DNA of 64,000 nucleotides from Arthrobacter globiformis (GTDB lineage Bacteria > Actinomycetota > Actinomycetes > Actinomycetales > Micrococcaceae), in the NCBI RefSeq assembly GCF_030818015.1, contig NZ_JAUSZX010000001.1, positions 1 to 64,000 on the forward strand. Reading direction: 5' to 3'. A program made the position numbers and the translations under genes. Shown in pieces: positions 12,311 through 20,884 of this stretch. Every line of letters starts with the position of its first letter. Position 1 is the first letter of the stretch. The notes under the pieces are model-generated. The model was not told the origin of the DNA. It saw only the letters and a list, made by a program, of their open reading frames with translations, and ran no database searches.

Positions 12311-13135
12311 CTACTGGTCCACCAGCTTCTTCAGGCCGCCTTTGCGCGGAACTTTCACAGGCCGGGGCCATCGCGGGCTGAGGTTGTCACCCAGCGTGAC
12401 GCCGCGGAGCTTCCTTCCGAAAAGGGGAAACACCCAGTCGTTCACCCAGCGCCGCTGCCGCCGTTCCCAGTCGCGGAGGGTCATCCTGGCCGGGGGCTCC
12501 CACTCCTTGAGGCTGATCTTGTGCGGCACGCCCAGGTGGTCGAGGACCTGCGCCGCCAGGTATTTGTGGCCTGCCTTGGACATGTGCAGCCGATCCGCAT
12601 CCCACATCCGGCTGTCATGGAAGGCCTCAAAGCACCAGTAGTCCACCAGGACGGCCCCGTATTTGGCTGCAAGTTCACGCACCCGCTGGTTGTACACGGC
12701 GTTCCGCTTCTTCAAGGGCTCCAGCACGGCGGACACTTTGACGTCGAAACCAGTGAACAGAACCAGAGTGGCGCCGGTCGCAGCCAGCCTGGCGACGAGG
12801 GCTTCGTACTGCGCCATAAGGACATTGATGTCCGTTCCGAAGTCCAGGATGTCGTTGCCGCCGGCATAGAGGGTGATGAGCGTGGGCTCCATGGCCAGCG
12901 CCTGCTCCAGCTGCTCATCCACGATGTGGCGCAGCCGCTTGCTCCTGATCGCCAGGTTGGCGTAATGCCAGCCGGGTTCTGCCTTCGCCAGCTTCTCCGC
13001 CACGCGGTCCGCCCAGCCGCGCACGCCGTTCGGCATCCGGGAACTCCGGTCGCCCACGCCTTCGGTGAAGGAATCCCCTAGGGCAACGAACACCCGCCGC
13101 CGGCCACGGTCCGGAAGCAATGGAGAGACACTCAC
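12311..13135 (-). CDS. SGNH/GDSL-family hydrolase (second paralogue)
   Basis: The 274-residue protein has VALGDSFTEG (Ser22), GGNDIL and DRLHMSKAGHKYLA, the SGNH catalytic blocks. It is similar over its whole length to the product at 10262-11023, so the pair is probably an old duplication now separated by about 1.3 kb. Its extra C-terminal 30 residues are basic (PRWPRPVKVPRKGGLKKL). The start is GTG. The substrate is unknown and no export signal is seen. Confidence 0.8.
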   Translation of the reverse strand: MSVSPLLPDRGRRRVFVALGDSFTEGVGDRSSRMPNGVRGWADRVAEKLAKAEPGWHYANLAIRSKRLRHIVDEQLEQALAMEPTLITLYAGGNDILDFGTDINVLMAQYEALVARLAATGATLVLFTGFDVKVSAVLEPLKKRNAVYNQRVRELAAKYGAVLVDYWCFEAFHDSRMWDADRLHMSKAGHKYLAAQVLDHLGVPHKISLKEWEPPARMTLRDWERRQRRWVNDWVFPLFGRKLRGVTLGDNLSPRWPRPVKVPRKGGLKKLVDQ

Positions 13136-13203
13136 CCCGACAAGCTACACACATGGAGCGACACCCGGGGAAACCGTAGATGAACGCCACATTTTCCCTG
13201 GCA

Positions 13204-13353
13204 GCTGAGGAAGCGTCCGGGGTCAGGCGACGAAAGCTGAGGAAGCGTCCGGGGTCAGGCGACGAAAGCTGAGGAAGCGTCCGGGGTCAGGCGACGAAAG
13301 CTGAGGAAGCGTCCGGGGTCAGGCGACGAAAGCTGAGGAAGCGTCCGGGGTCA
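13204..13353. repeat. Tandem repeat, 32-bp unit, 4.7 copies
   Basis: Four identical 32-bp units (13204-13235, 13236-13267, 13268-13299, 13300-13331) and a 22-bp partial unit (13332-13353) follow one another without change. The unit starts GCTGAGGAAGCGTCC and ends GGCGACGAAA. The partial unit contains the stop codon of the siderophore-interacting protein, so the array grew from the 3' end of that gene. It fills the gap before the SGNH gene. Confidence 0.95.
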
Positions 13354-14424
13354 GAGCTCGGCCTTTCCCTGCCGCCAGTAGCCCATGAAAGCCACCTGCT
13401 TCCGGTCGATCCCGACGTCGCGGACCAGGTAGCGCCGCATGTCCTTGATGACACCCGCCTCGCCGGCGATCCACGCGTAGAACGGCAGGGCACCCGCGGG
13501 CTTGTCGGGGTTCTTCGTGGCGCTGACCGCGGCGGTATCGAGGCGGGCAGGGGTTTCCCAGAGGATTTCCTGGTCAACGTTCACGTCGTCGGGCTCCGGG
13601 CCGGCGGCTTCGGCAGACTTGATGCCCACCCAGCCCGGCACGGGGACGGCCGCCCTGACCGCTTCCTGAAGGAGTTCGCCGTGCGGCCGGGACCTGCCGA
13701 TCGAGGCGCCGCGTGCCAGCCAGGTGATTTCGACGTCGGCCGCCGTCTCCAGGTCCAGGAAGTCACCGGCCTCCGGAACCTCCAGGAACGCGTGCCCGGT
13801 CATGTAGTCCGGCAGGCTTTCGAGTACGGCGCTGATCGCGGGGACAGCCGTCTCATCGCCGGCCAGAAGCACACGCCCGGCTAGGCCCGGCCGCCATTCG
13901 ATGCCCGAATACGTTTCCGCGGTGACGCAGTGCGCCGCCCGGTTGTTCGGCCCGATCAGGGTGAGGGCGTCGCCCGGCTTGGCCGTCAGCGCCCAGTTCG
14001 CCGCGGGACCGCCGTTGCCGTCGGCGTCGAAATGCATCACGAAGTCGACGTCGATCTCCGGGTACACGGCGTCCAGCCTGGCCTGCCGGACGGTATAGGT
14101 CCGCATGCAGCCGCGGGTGGCCGGATCCATGGCCAGCCACTCCTGGTACCAGCCGCTCTCCTCCATCCGGAACACCGGCAGCGGAAGCCGGCTGCCGTCC
14201 GGCGCCAACGACGGGATCATGAGTTTGATGCGCAGGTCCAGGCTGTCCCCGTGGACACCGAAGTTGCGCAGCGAGTAGCCGCCGAACGTCACGCGCCGGA
14301 AGTTCGGGCTCAGCTCCTGCATGGCCGAGACGGTGACATCAAACGCCAGGGTCATCGGCTCGGTGGCTAGGCCGGGACGGCCCGCGATGGAGGTGCGGGC
14401 TGAACTGTCCTGTACTGCGTTCAT
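13351..14424 (-). CDS. Siderophore-interacting protein (ferric-siderophore reductase)
   Basis: The 357-residue cytoplasmic flavoprotein has the SIP family layout: an N-terminal FAD-binding barrel with RTYTVR (Arg-x-Tyr-Thr-x-Arg), PNNRAAHC, and a C-terminal NAD(P)H-like domain with LLAGDETAVPAI and AGEAGVIKDMRRYL. It releases iron from imported siderophore by reducing ferric iron. Its ATG overlaps the stop of the ABC ATPase by four bases, so it ends the uptake operon. The C-terminal half carries a loop of about 50 residues rich in Pro, Ala and Asp. The stop codon lies inside the 32-bp tandem repeat. Confidence 0.9.
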   Translation of the reverse strand: MNAVQDSSARTSIAGRPGLATEPMTLAFDVTVSAMQELSPNFRRVTFGGYSLRNFGVHGDSLDLRIKLMIPSLAPDGSRLPLPVFRMEESGWYQEWLAMDPATRGCMRTYTVRQARLDAVYPEIDVDFVMHFDADGNGGPAANWALTAKPGDALTLIGPNNRAAHCVTAETYSGIEWRPGLAGRVLLAGDETAVPAISAVLESLPDYMTGHAFLEVPEAGDFLDLETAADVEITWLARGASIGRSRPHGELLQEAVRAAVPVPGWVGIKSAEAAGPEPDDVNVDQEILWETPARLDTAAVSATKNPDKPAGALPFYAWIAGEAGVIKDMRRYLVRDVGIDRKQVAFMGYWRQGKAEL

Positions 14425-15248
14425 GAGGCCATCTCCAGGGTCGTGGTCCGAACTTTTGGGTCGGCGTGGTGCCTGCCGAGGGGGATGATCAGCGGGGTGC
14501 CGGACACCGGATCCGGGACCACCCGGGAGTCCAGTCCGAAGACATTCCGGACCAGTTCCTCCGTAATTACGCCGCTAGATGCGCCCTCGGCCACGATCTG
14601 ACCGGCCTTCAGGGCGATGACATGGTCGGCGTAACGCGCCGCGAGGTTGAGGTCGTGCAGCACGATCGCCACGGTGGTGCCGCGCTGGCGGTTGAGGTCG
14701 GTGAGCAGGTCCAGCACCTCAACCTGGTGCGCCAGGTCAAGGTAGGTGGTGGGCTCGTCGAGCAGCAGCACGTCCGTTTCCTGGGCGAGCGCCATGGCGA
14801 TCCACGCCCGCTGGCGCTGTCCGCCGGAGAGTTCATCGACATTCCGCCCGGCGAGCTCCAGCGTTTCGGTGGCTTCCAGCGCGCGCTGCACCGCGGCGTC
14901 GTCCTTCTCCGACCAGCTGCGGAAGAGGCCCTGGTGCGGGTACCGCCCGCGGCCCACCAGGTCACGGACGGTAATGCCGTCCGGCGCCGTCGGATGCTGC
15001 GGCAGCAGGCCGAGCGTGCGGGCCAGCTCGCGCGCCGGGCGCGAGTGGATGTCCTTGCCGTCGAGGGTGACCGTGCCGCCGGCAGGTTTCAGGAGCCGGG
15101 ACAGGCCGCGCAGGAGCGTTGATTTTCCGCAGGCGTTGGCGCCCACGATCATGGTCACCCTGCCCTCGGGGATCTCCGCCGTGAGGTTTTCCACGACCCG
15201 GCGCTGCTCGTACTGCAGCGTGAGGTCCCGGGCTTGCAGAACAGCCAT
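14421..15248 (-). CDS. Iron-siderophore ABC transporter, ATP-binding protein
   Basis: The 275-residue ATPase of the FepC/FecE type has Walker A GANACGKST (36-44), Q-loop LLPQHP, signature LSGGQRQR (140-147), Walker B VLLLDEP (160-166) and an H-loop in VLHDLNLAARY. It powers the two membrane proteins encoded just upstream. ATG at 15248 shares one base with the permease stop (TGATG); the longer reading frame from 15284 is not needed. Confidence 0.93.
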   Translation of the reverse strand: MAVLQARDLTLQYEQRRVVENLTAEIPEGRVTMIVGANACGKSTLLRGLSRLLKPAGGTVTLDGKDIHSRPARELARTLGLLPQHPTAPDGITVRDLVGRGRYPHQGLFRSWSEKDDAAVQRALEATETLELAGRNVDELSGGQRQRAWIAMALAQETDVLLLDEPTTYLDLAHQVEVLDLLTDLNRQRGTTVAIVLHDLNLAARYADHVIALKAGQIVAEGASSGVITEELVRNVFGLDSRVVPDPVSGTPLIIPLGRHHADPKVRTTTLEMAS

Positions 15249-16423
15249 CAGGCATCCTTTCGGTTGGACGTGACCAGGAGCCACAGCAGGAACGGGGCAC
15301 CGAGGGCGCCGGTGACGACGCCGACGGGCAGGACGGTGCCGTCCAGCAGCAGCGGGGCGATATTGGCGGCGAAGTAGTCCGCCACCAGGACGATCAGGGC
15401 GCCCACCAGGGCCGACGCAGGGAGGCTGGAGCGCCCGGTGAAGCGGCGCGCGATGGGGCCGGCCAGGAAGGCGACGAACGCCACCGGCCCGGCAGCTGCC
15501 GTCGCCACTGCGGCCAGCGCGACGGCGGTGAGCACCAGACCCAGCCGGGTGACACCCACACGGACACCGAGTCCCGCTGCGGCGTCGTCCCCCAATTCGA
15601 GGATGCGCAGCGGCGCGGCAAGCAGGGCCGCAACCGGAACCAGGACCATGAGGGTCAGGGCCAGCACGCCCGCACGGTCCCAGCTGGCGGAGTTGAGCGA
15701 GCCGTTGATCCAGATCAGCGCCTCCGCGGCGGTGCGGATGTCCGCCCGGGTCATGAGGAAACTGACCATGGCGTGCAGCGCGGCGGCAATACCGACGCCG
15801 GCGAGGATGAGGCGGCTACCGGCGGCATTCCCGCGGCTGCCGCTGCCGAGGCCCAGGGATCCGCTGCGGGAAATGCCGTAGATCAGTGCCGCCACGGCCA
15901 TAGCACCGCCGAGAGCAGCGCCGGACACCGCAGCACCGGAGGCGCCGAAAACCACGATGGCCAGCACCGCGGCCGCGCTGGCGCCGTAGCTGATGCCGAT
16001 CACGTCCGGGCTGGCCAGCGGATTGCGGAGCATGGTCTGGAACAGCGCGCCCGAGAGCCCGAAGGCCAGGCCGATCAGTGTGCCGATGACCGCCCGCGGC
16101 AGCTTGGCTTCCATCACGATGAAGCTGGCGCCGGGGATCTTCTCGCCGCCGGTGAAGTGGGCAGTGAGGATTTTGAAGAAGTCGGGGATGGTCACCGTGT
16201 AGCTGCCCAGCAGGATACTGGCGGCCAACAGAAGCACGACGCCGGCGGCCAGTACCGCCGTCCGGTTCAGCAGGCGGCGGTTTAGCACCGTCCGGTTCGA
16301 AGCGCGAACGGGCAGATAATGCCCTGTTTCCGGGGTTTGGAGGGCATTATCTGCCCGTTCGCGCATGGGGGTGGGGGCCCCAAGTGCCCGTTCGCGCATG
16401 GGGGTGGGCGGGTTCGGAGTCAC
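15248..16423 (-). CDS. Iron-siderophore ABC transporter permease (FecCD type), second
   Basis: The 391-residue permease has about nine to ten membrane segments from residue 52 onwards, with the FecCD blocks GLAFGLSGALFQTMLRNPLA, PDVIGISYGA, LAGVGIAAALHAM and GPVAFVAFLAGPIARR. It forms a heterodimer with the product of the next gene upstream. GTG at 16423 overlaps that gene's stop. Residues 8-45 (MRERALGAP to LPVRASNR) are translated from a palindromic repeat at 16302-16397 and are not part of the family core. The frame is open to 17395, but that part is a shadow of the other permease. Confidence 0.88.
   Translation of the reverse strand: MTPNPPTPMRERALGAPTPMRERADNALQTPETGHYLPVRASNRTVLNRRLLNRTAVLAAGVVLLLAASILLGSYTVTIPDFFKILTAHFTGGEKIPGASFIVMEAKLPRAVIGTLIGLAFGLSGALFQTMLRNPLASPDVIGISYGASAAAVLAIVVFGASGAAVSGAALGGAMAVAALIYGISRSGSLGLGSGSRGNAAGSRLILAGVGIAAALHAMVSFLMTRADIRTAAEALIWINGSLNSASWDRAGVLALTLMVLVPVAALLAAPLRILELGDDAAAGLGVRVGVTRLGLVLTAVALAAVATAAAGPVAFVAFLAGPIARRFTGRSSLPASALVGALIVLVADYFAANIAPLLLDGTVLPVGVVTGALGAPFLLWLLVTSNRKDA
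16302..16397. repeat. GCGCGAACGG palindrome element inside a permease N-terminus
   Basis: A perfect 24-bp stem (16302-16325 with 16341-16364) opens with GCGCGAACGGGCAG. It is followed by a second, partial right arm (16378-16397) with a duplicated GCGCATGGGGGTGG block. It belongs to the same family as 17432-17494 and 58488-58542. It lies wholly in the coding part of the FecCD permease and keeps the frame open. Confidence 0.85.
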
Positions 16424-17529
16424 AGGCCTGCCCCCTTGCCGCGGCGGACCAGCCAGACGAAGACCGGCGCGCCGATCAGGGCGGTCATGATGCCGGCCGG
16501 GACCTCGCCGGGAAGCAGGATCACGCGGCCCACGACGTCGGACACGAGCAGCAGCGCGGGTGCGAGCACGGCGGAAAACGGCAGGATCCAGCGGTAGTCG
16601 GGACCGGTCAGGGAGCGGACGGCGTGCGGGACAACGAGGCCCACGAACCCTATGGGGCCGGCGAGCGCCGTCGCCGACCCGCACAGCAGGACTATGCCCA
16701 GCGCGGTGACCGCCCGCGCCAGGCCGACGTTCTGGCCCAGGCCGCGGGCGACGTCGTCGCCGAGCGCCAGGCTGTTGAGGACCCTTCCGGCCAGGAGCAC
16801 GATCAGTGCCCCCACGATGAGGAACGGCAGGCCGGGCAGCACCATGGACCAGTCGCGGCCCGCGATGCCGCCCACCTGCCAGAACCGGAAGCGGTCCCAG
16901 GTGTCCTGGCTGGAGACCAGGATGACGTTCATTAGGGAGAACAGCCCCGCGCTCATGGCGGCGCCCGCCAGGGCGAGCTTGACCGGCGTCGCGCCATCCC
17001 GGCCCATGGAGGCAATGAGGTACACAACGACGGCGGCAGCCGCCGCGCCGATGAAGGCGAACCAGATGTAGCCGGTCAGCGAGGAGATGCCGAAGACGTA
17101 GATTCCGGTGACCACGGCCAGGGCGGCGCCGGCGTTGACGCCGATGATGCCCGGGTCTGCCAGCGGGTTGCGTGCCACGCCCTGCATGGCGGCACCGGCC
17201 ATGCCCAGCGCCGCACCGGCGAGCAGACCCAGGACGGTCCGCGGGATCCGGGCGTGCACCACGGCGTGGTCGCCGTCCGCCGGGTCGAACTGGGCCAGGG
17301 CCTGCCACACGGTGTCGAGGGACAGGCCCCGTGCGCCGACGGCAAGTGAGGCGCAACAGACAACAACCAGCACGACGACGGCGCCCAGCAGCCATGCGGT
17401 GCGCGGCCCGGAGACCCTGCGAGGAGGCTGGGCGCGAACGGACACTTGCGGCCCTACTGCTGCGGCCACAGGGGCCCCAAGTGTACGTTCGCGCTGGGCG
17501 GCGGGGGCCGGCGTCGTGCTCGGAGTCAT
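16420..17529 (-). CDS. Iron-siderophore ABC transporter permease (FecCD type), first
   Basis: The 369-residue permease has FecCD blocks GMAGAAMQGVARNPLADPG, IIGVNAGAALAVVTG and GPIGFVGLVVPHAVR, the last being the coupling region to the ATPase. About ten membrane segments start near residue 46. The N-terminal stretch 12-33 is encoded by a palindromic repeat (17432-17494) and looks like an insertion tolerated ahead of the first membrane helix. It follows the binding protein gene by 25 bases and overlaps the next permease gene. Confidence 0.9.
   Translation of the reverse strand: MTPSTTPAPAAQRERTLGAPVAAAVGPQVSVRAQPPRRVSGPRTAWLLGAVVVLVVVCCASLAVGARGLSLDTVWQALAQFDPADGDHAVVHARIPRTVLGLLAGAALGMAGAAMQGVARNPLADPGIIGVNAGAALAVVTGIYVFGISSLTGYIWFAFIGAAAAAVVVYLIASMGRDGATPVKLALAGAAMSAGLFSLMNVILVSSQDTWDRFRFWQVGGIAGRDWSMVLPGLPFLIVGALIVLLAGRVLNSLALGDDVARGLGQNVGLARAVTALGIVLLCGSATALAGPIGFVGLVVPHAVRSLTGPDYRWILPFSAVLAPALLLVSDVVGRVILLPGEVPAGIMTALIGAPVFVWLVRRGKGAGL
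17432..17494. repeat. GCGCGAACGG palindrome element inside a permease N-terminus
   Basis: Left arm GCGCGAACGGACACTTG (17432-17448) and right arm CAAGTGTACGTTCGCGC (17478-17494) pair with one mismatch. The centre is GC-rich with GGCC ends. It lies in the first 35 codons of the permease at 16420-17529. Confidence 0.85.
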
Positions 17530-17554
17530 GAGAAGTTGCCTACTGGACCTGGGT

Positions 17555-18685
17555 TTAGGCCGCGTCAGTGGCTTTATCCGCTGCGCTCGCCAGCTGCGGC
17601 AGGAACGTGTCCAGCGACCACGGCAGGCTCAGCGGCGAGGAGGCCGAGATGGACAGGGTGAGCGTGTTGTCCGAGTCCGCGACCATGGCGCCGTTCTTGA
17701 TGGCCGGGATCTGGCCCAGCAGCGGATCCGCCTTGATGGAATCGGTGGTTTTGGAGTCCGGAACCCAGGTCACGAAAATGTCGGACTCGAGCTCGTTGGC
17801 CTTCTCCGCTGACCACTGGATGAAGAACTCCTTGGATCCTTTCGAGTTCTCCTCCACCACCGGGGCGAGCTTCATGCCGATCTCACTGAGGAAGCGCGGC
17901 CGGTTGTCGTTGGCGGTGTATACGTTCACGCCGTCGCTCTTGGCCGGCTCGAGGTTTCCGTAGATGAAGCTCTTGCCTGCGAGCTGCGGGTAGGCGGAGA
18001 CCTTGTCCTTGATGGTGGCCTCGGTGTCGGCGATCAGCTTCGTGGCCTCGGCTTCCTTGCCCAGCGCCTTGCCGATGATGCTCGTGGAGTCCTGCCAGGA
18101 GGTGCCGTAGGCCAGCTCGGGATGCGCAACCACAGGCGCGATCTCGCTGAGCTTCTTGTAGTCCTCTTCCGTCAGGCCGGAGTAGGCGGCCAGGATGACG
18201 TCCGGGTTGAGCTTGGCGATTTCCGTGAAGTTGATGCCGTCGGCCTCAGAGAACTGGACCGGCGCCTTGTCCGAGCCAAAGCCCGCGCCGAGCTTCTCCA
18301 GCGCGGCGTCCTTCCAAGGTGTGGAGCCCTTGCCGTTGCCGCCCCACTCGTTCTTGGGCACGCCCACCGGAACCACGCCCAGTGCAATGGCAACGTCGTC
18401 GTTGACCCAGGAGACCGTGACAACGCGCTTGGGCTGGTCCTTGATGGTGGTTTCGCCAAAGACGTGCTTGATGGTCACCGGGAACTGTGCGCTGGCGGAT
18501 GATGCAGCGCTGGCCCCCGAGGCGGTGGAGGCCGGCCCGGTGGAGCAGGCGGTCAGGGAAAGTGCCGCGGCGGCGAGGACGGCGGTGGCCTTGCCGGCGG
18601 TCCTGAGCAGGGAACGGCGCGTGGTGCCAACGGCGCCAGCGCCGCCGGCAACGGCCTCCCGGCCGGGGAAGAAGGGGGAAGTCAC
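17555..18685 (-). CDS. Iron-siderophore ABC transporter substrate-binding lipoprotein
   Basis: The 376-residue protein has a twin-arginine-like stretch (TTRRSLLRTAG) and a lipobox LSLTAC with the Cys near residue 47, then an FhuD/FecB-type periplasmic-binding domain (about 70-370). It starts with VTIKHVFGETTIKDQPKRVV and contains NPDVILAAYSG. It captures ferric siderophore outside the membrane for the two permeases encoded downstream. The start is GTG, 6 bases after AAGGAG. A DtxR/IdeR-like iron box lies 28 bases upstream, so the five-gene operon should be derepressed when iron is scarce. Confidence 0.92.
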   Translation of the reverse strand: MTSPFFPGREAVAGGAGAVGTTRRSLLRTAGKATAVLAAAALSLTACSTGPASTASGASAASSASAQFPVTIKHVFGETTIKDQPKRVVTVSWVNDDVAIALGVVPVGVPKNEWGGNGKGSTPWKDAALEKLGAGFGSDKAPVQFSEADGINFTEIAKLNPDVILAAYSGLTEEDYKKLSEIAPVVAHPELAYGTSWQDSTSIIGKALGKEAEATKLIADTEATIKDKVSAYPQLAGKSFIYGNLEPAKSDGVNVYTANDNRPRFLSEIGMKLAPVVEENSKGSKEFFIQWSAEKANELESDIFVTWVPDSKTTDSIKADPLLGQIPAIKNGAMVADSDNTLTLSISASSPLSLPWSLDTFLPQLASAADKATDAA

Positions 18686-18712
18686 GGAACTCCTTAGGTG
18701 AATGAAGCGAAC

Positions 18713-18731
18713 CTAAGTAAGGCTAGCCTAC
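18713..18731 (-). promoter_or_regulatory. DtxR/IdeR-like iron box
   Basis: CTAAGTAAGGCTAGCCTAC on the plus strand matches 14 of 19 positions of the DtxR/IdeR consensus TTAGGTTAGGCTAACCTAA. It lies 28 bases upstream of the binding-protein start. A second, wider inverted pair TTAGGT (18694-18699) and ACCTAA (18711-18716) adjoins it. Iron-loaded regulator bound here would block the siderophore operon. Confidence 0.65.
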
Positions 18732-18892
18732 CCTTTCCGAGATTACGAAAGGTTTGTGTCACGTAATCGTTCCGAGTGGCCAGAATAACTGCCCGGCGCC
18801 TTGCCAGCCAACGGTGAACAGTGGTTCACTCGAAGGAGTAAACGCCCGTTCACCCTCTACACGGGACCTCTCCCCGCAAAGGCCTGCCGCAC

Positions 18893-20884
18893 ATGACAGC
18901 ACCCCCCACCCCGAAACCGACCCGCAGCCCGTCCGCCATCACCACGGTCCTGGCGCTCAGCGGCACGCTTGTGGCGCTCATGCAGACCCTGGTGGTGCCG
19001 CTGCTGCCCGACTTTCCGCGGATTCTGTCGGTCACTCCTGACGACGCATCCTGGCTGGTGACAGCGACGCTCCTCGCCAGCGCCGTCGCCACCCCGATCG
19101 TGTCCCGCAGCGCCGACATGTACGGCAAGCGGAAGATGATGGTCATCTGCCTGGCCATCATGGTGGCCGGTTCGGTCATGGCTGCCCTGGGCGGGACCTT
19201 CCTGTGGCTGATTATCGGACGGGCGCTCCAAGGGTTCTCCGCATCACTGATCCCGGTGGGCATCAGCATCATGCGCGATGAACTGCCCAAGGAAAAGATG
19301 GGCTCCGCGGTGGCACTCATGAGCGCCACCCTGGGCATCGGCAGCGCCATGGGCCTGCCCCTGGCCGGCCTCCTCTATGAGAGCCTCGGCTGGACGTCGA
19401 TCTTCTGGGTTTCCGCGGCCGCCGGCACGCTGCTGCTGCTGGCGGTTGTACTCGTGGTCCCGGAATCCAAGGTGCGCACTCCCGGCCGCTTCGACTACGC
19501 GGGCGCTCTTGTGCTCTCCGCCGCACTGGGATCGCTGCTGCTGGCCATTTCCAAGGGCGGCGCCTGGGGCTGGGGCTCGGAACCTGTGCTCCTGCTGTTC
19601 CTCGCGGCGGCGCTGCTGCTGGCCATCTGGATTCCCTACGAACTCAGGGTGGGCCAGCCCATGGTGGATCTTCGCACCACGGCGCGGCGGCCTGTCCTGA
19701 TGACCAACCTCGCGTCGCTGCTGATCGGTTTCGCCATGTTCGCCAACATGCTCCTGACCACCCAGCAGCTTCAGCTCCCCCGCGCCACCGGCTACGGCTT
19801 TGAACTGAACGTCATCACCGCTGGCCTCTGCATGGTGCCGTCCGGACTGGCCATGGTGGTGTTCGCCCCGGTGTCCGGCGGCATCATCCGGCGCTTCGGG
19901 GGCAGGTCCGCCCTGATGACCGGCGCGGCCGTGATGATCGTGGGGTACGTGGGCCGGGTGTTCTTCTACGACTCCATCACGTGGGTGATCATCGGCTCCA
20001 CGGTGGTGAGCGTCGGCACGGCCATCGCCTACGCCGCCATGCCAACGCTGATCATGGGTGCCGTCCCGATCACGGAGACCGCCTCCGCCAACGGTCTGAA
20101 CAGCCTGGTCCGCTCCATTGGCACGTCGACGTCCAGCGCCGCCGTCGCCGCCGTGCTCACCTCTGTCACCATTCCGCTCGGCGCCGCCCGGCTGCCCTCG
20201 TTCGATGCCTTCAGGGATGTGTTCTGGATGGCCGCGCTGGCGTCCGCCGCCTCCGCCCTCGCCGCCATCTTCATTCCGCGCATCACCACCCACCGCCCCG
20301 CCGCGCCGGCGTCGGCAGAGCTGGTGGTGCAGGGGCGCGTCCTGGCACCAGACCACCGCCCGCTCACGCCCGCCGTCGTCACCGTCCTCCAGACGGAGGG
20401 CGAGCGGGTCGACTGGAGCCGCGTGGACACCGACGGCAACTATTCCGTGGCGCTGCCGGGCGCCGGGAAGTACCTGGTGGTGGCCAACGCGGCGGGCTGG
20501 GCGCCGATGGCCGAGGTCTTCGATTTCGACGGCCGCACGCTGAGGCAGAACTTCCTCCTGCACGAGCGGCTCGCAATCAGCGGCCGGGCGGCCATTGGCC
20601 GCGAGCCCGTGGCCGGCGCCGTGGTGACGCTGCTGCACGCCACCGGCGAGCATGTGGACACCGCCAGGACGGACGACGACGGCGTGTACACACTTCCGCT
20701 GCCCGCCACCGGACGCTACATAGTGACTATGCTTCATCCCGTGACTCATCAAGCCGTGGCGCGGAAGCTCGCCGTCGACAACCGGTCCGTGACCGTGGAC
20801 CTTACAGCCGAACACCTTCCCGAAGGGACCGGCGCCGGACAGACCAGCGCAGAACGGACCGGCGGGGAGCCGGTGCGAGCATGA
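18893..20884 (+). CDS. MFS transporter (DHA2-like) with C-terminal carboxypeptidase-regulatory-like domain
   Basis: The 663-residue protein has an MFS core (residues 15-460): ADMYGKRKMMVICLAIMV is the loop 2-3 motif and LGIGSAMGLPLAGLLYE the antiporter-like motif, so it is probably a drug/proton exporter. Residues 470-645 form a soluble tail of two beta-sandwich repeats: VQGRVLAPDHRPLTPAVV with DTDGNYSVALPGAGKYLVV, then ISGRAAIGREPVAGAVVTLL with TDDDGVYTLPLPATGRYIV. This is the carboxypeptidase-regulatory-like (prealbumin-like) pattern. Its stop overlaps the TetR start (ATGA), so the regulator is co-transcribed. It is divergent from the iron operon. Confidence 0.85.
   Translation: MTAPPTPKPTRSPSAITTVLALSGTLVALMQTLVVPLLPDFPRILSVTPDDASWLVTATLLASAVATPIVSRSADMYGKRKMMVICLAIMVAGSVMAALGGTFLWLIIGRALQGFSASLIPVGISIMRDELPKEKMGSAVALMSATLGIGSAMGLPLAGLLYESLGWTSIFWVSAAAGTLLLLAVVLVVPESKVRTPGRFDYAGALVLSAALGSLLLAISKGGAWGWGSEPVLLLFLAAALLLAIWIPYELRVGQPMVDLRTTARRPVLMTNLASLLIGFAMFANMLLTTQQLQLPRATGYGFELNVITAGLCMVPSGLAMVVFAPVSGGIIRRFGGRSALMTGAAVMIVGYVGRVFFYDSITWVIIGSTVVSVGTAIAYAAMPTLIMGAVPITETASANGLNSLVRSIGTSTSSAAVAAVLTSVTIPLGAARLPSFDAFRDVFWMAALASAASALAAIFIPRITTHRPAAPASAELVVQGRVLAPDHRPLTPAVVTVLQTEGERVDWSRVDTDGNYSVALPGAGKYLVVANAAGWAPMAEVFDFDGRTLRQNFLLHERLAISGRAAIGREPVAGAVVTLLHATGEHVDTARTDDDGVYTLPLPATGRYIVTMLHPVTHQAVARKLAVDNRSVTVDLTAEHLPEGTGAGQTSAERTGGEPVRA

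Noticed and set aside
13204..13353. CRISPR array
   Set aside because: The 32-bp units follow each other directly with no spacers.
16424..17395. N-terminal extension of the second permease frame up to 17395 (715 codons)
   Set aside because: The extension is the third-frame shadow of the first permease; GTG at 16423 with overlap to the previous stop is the natural start.
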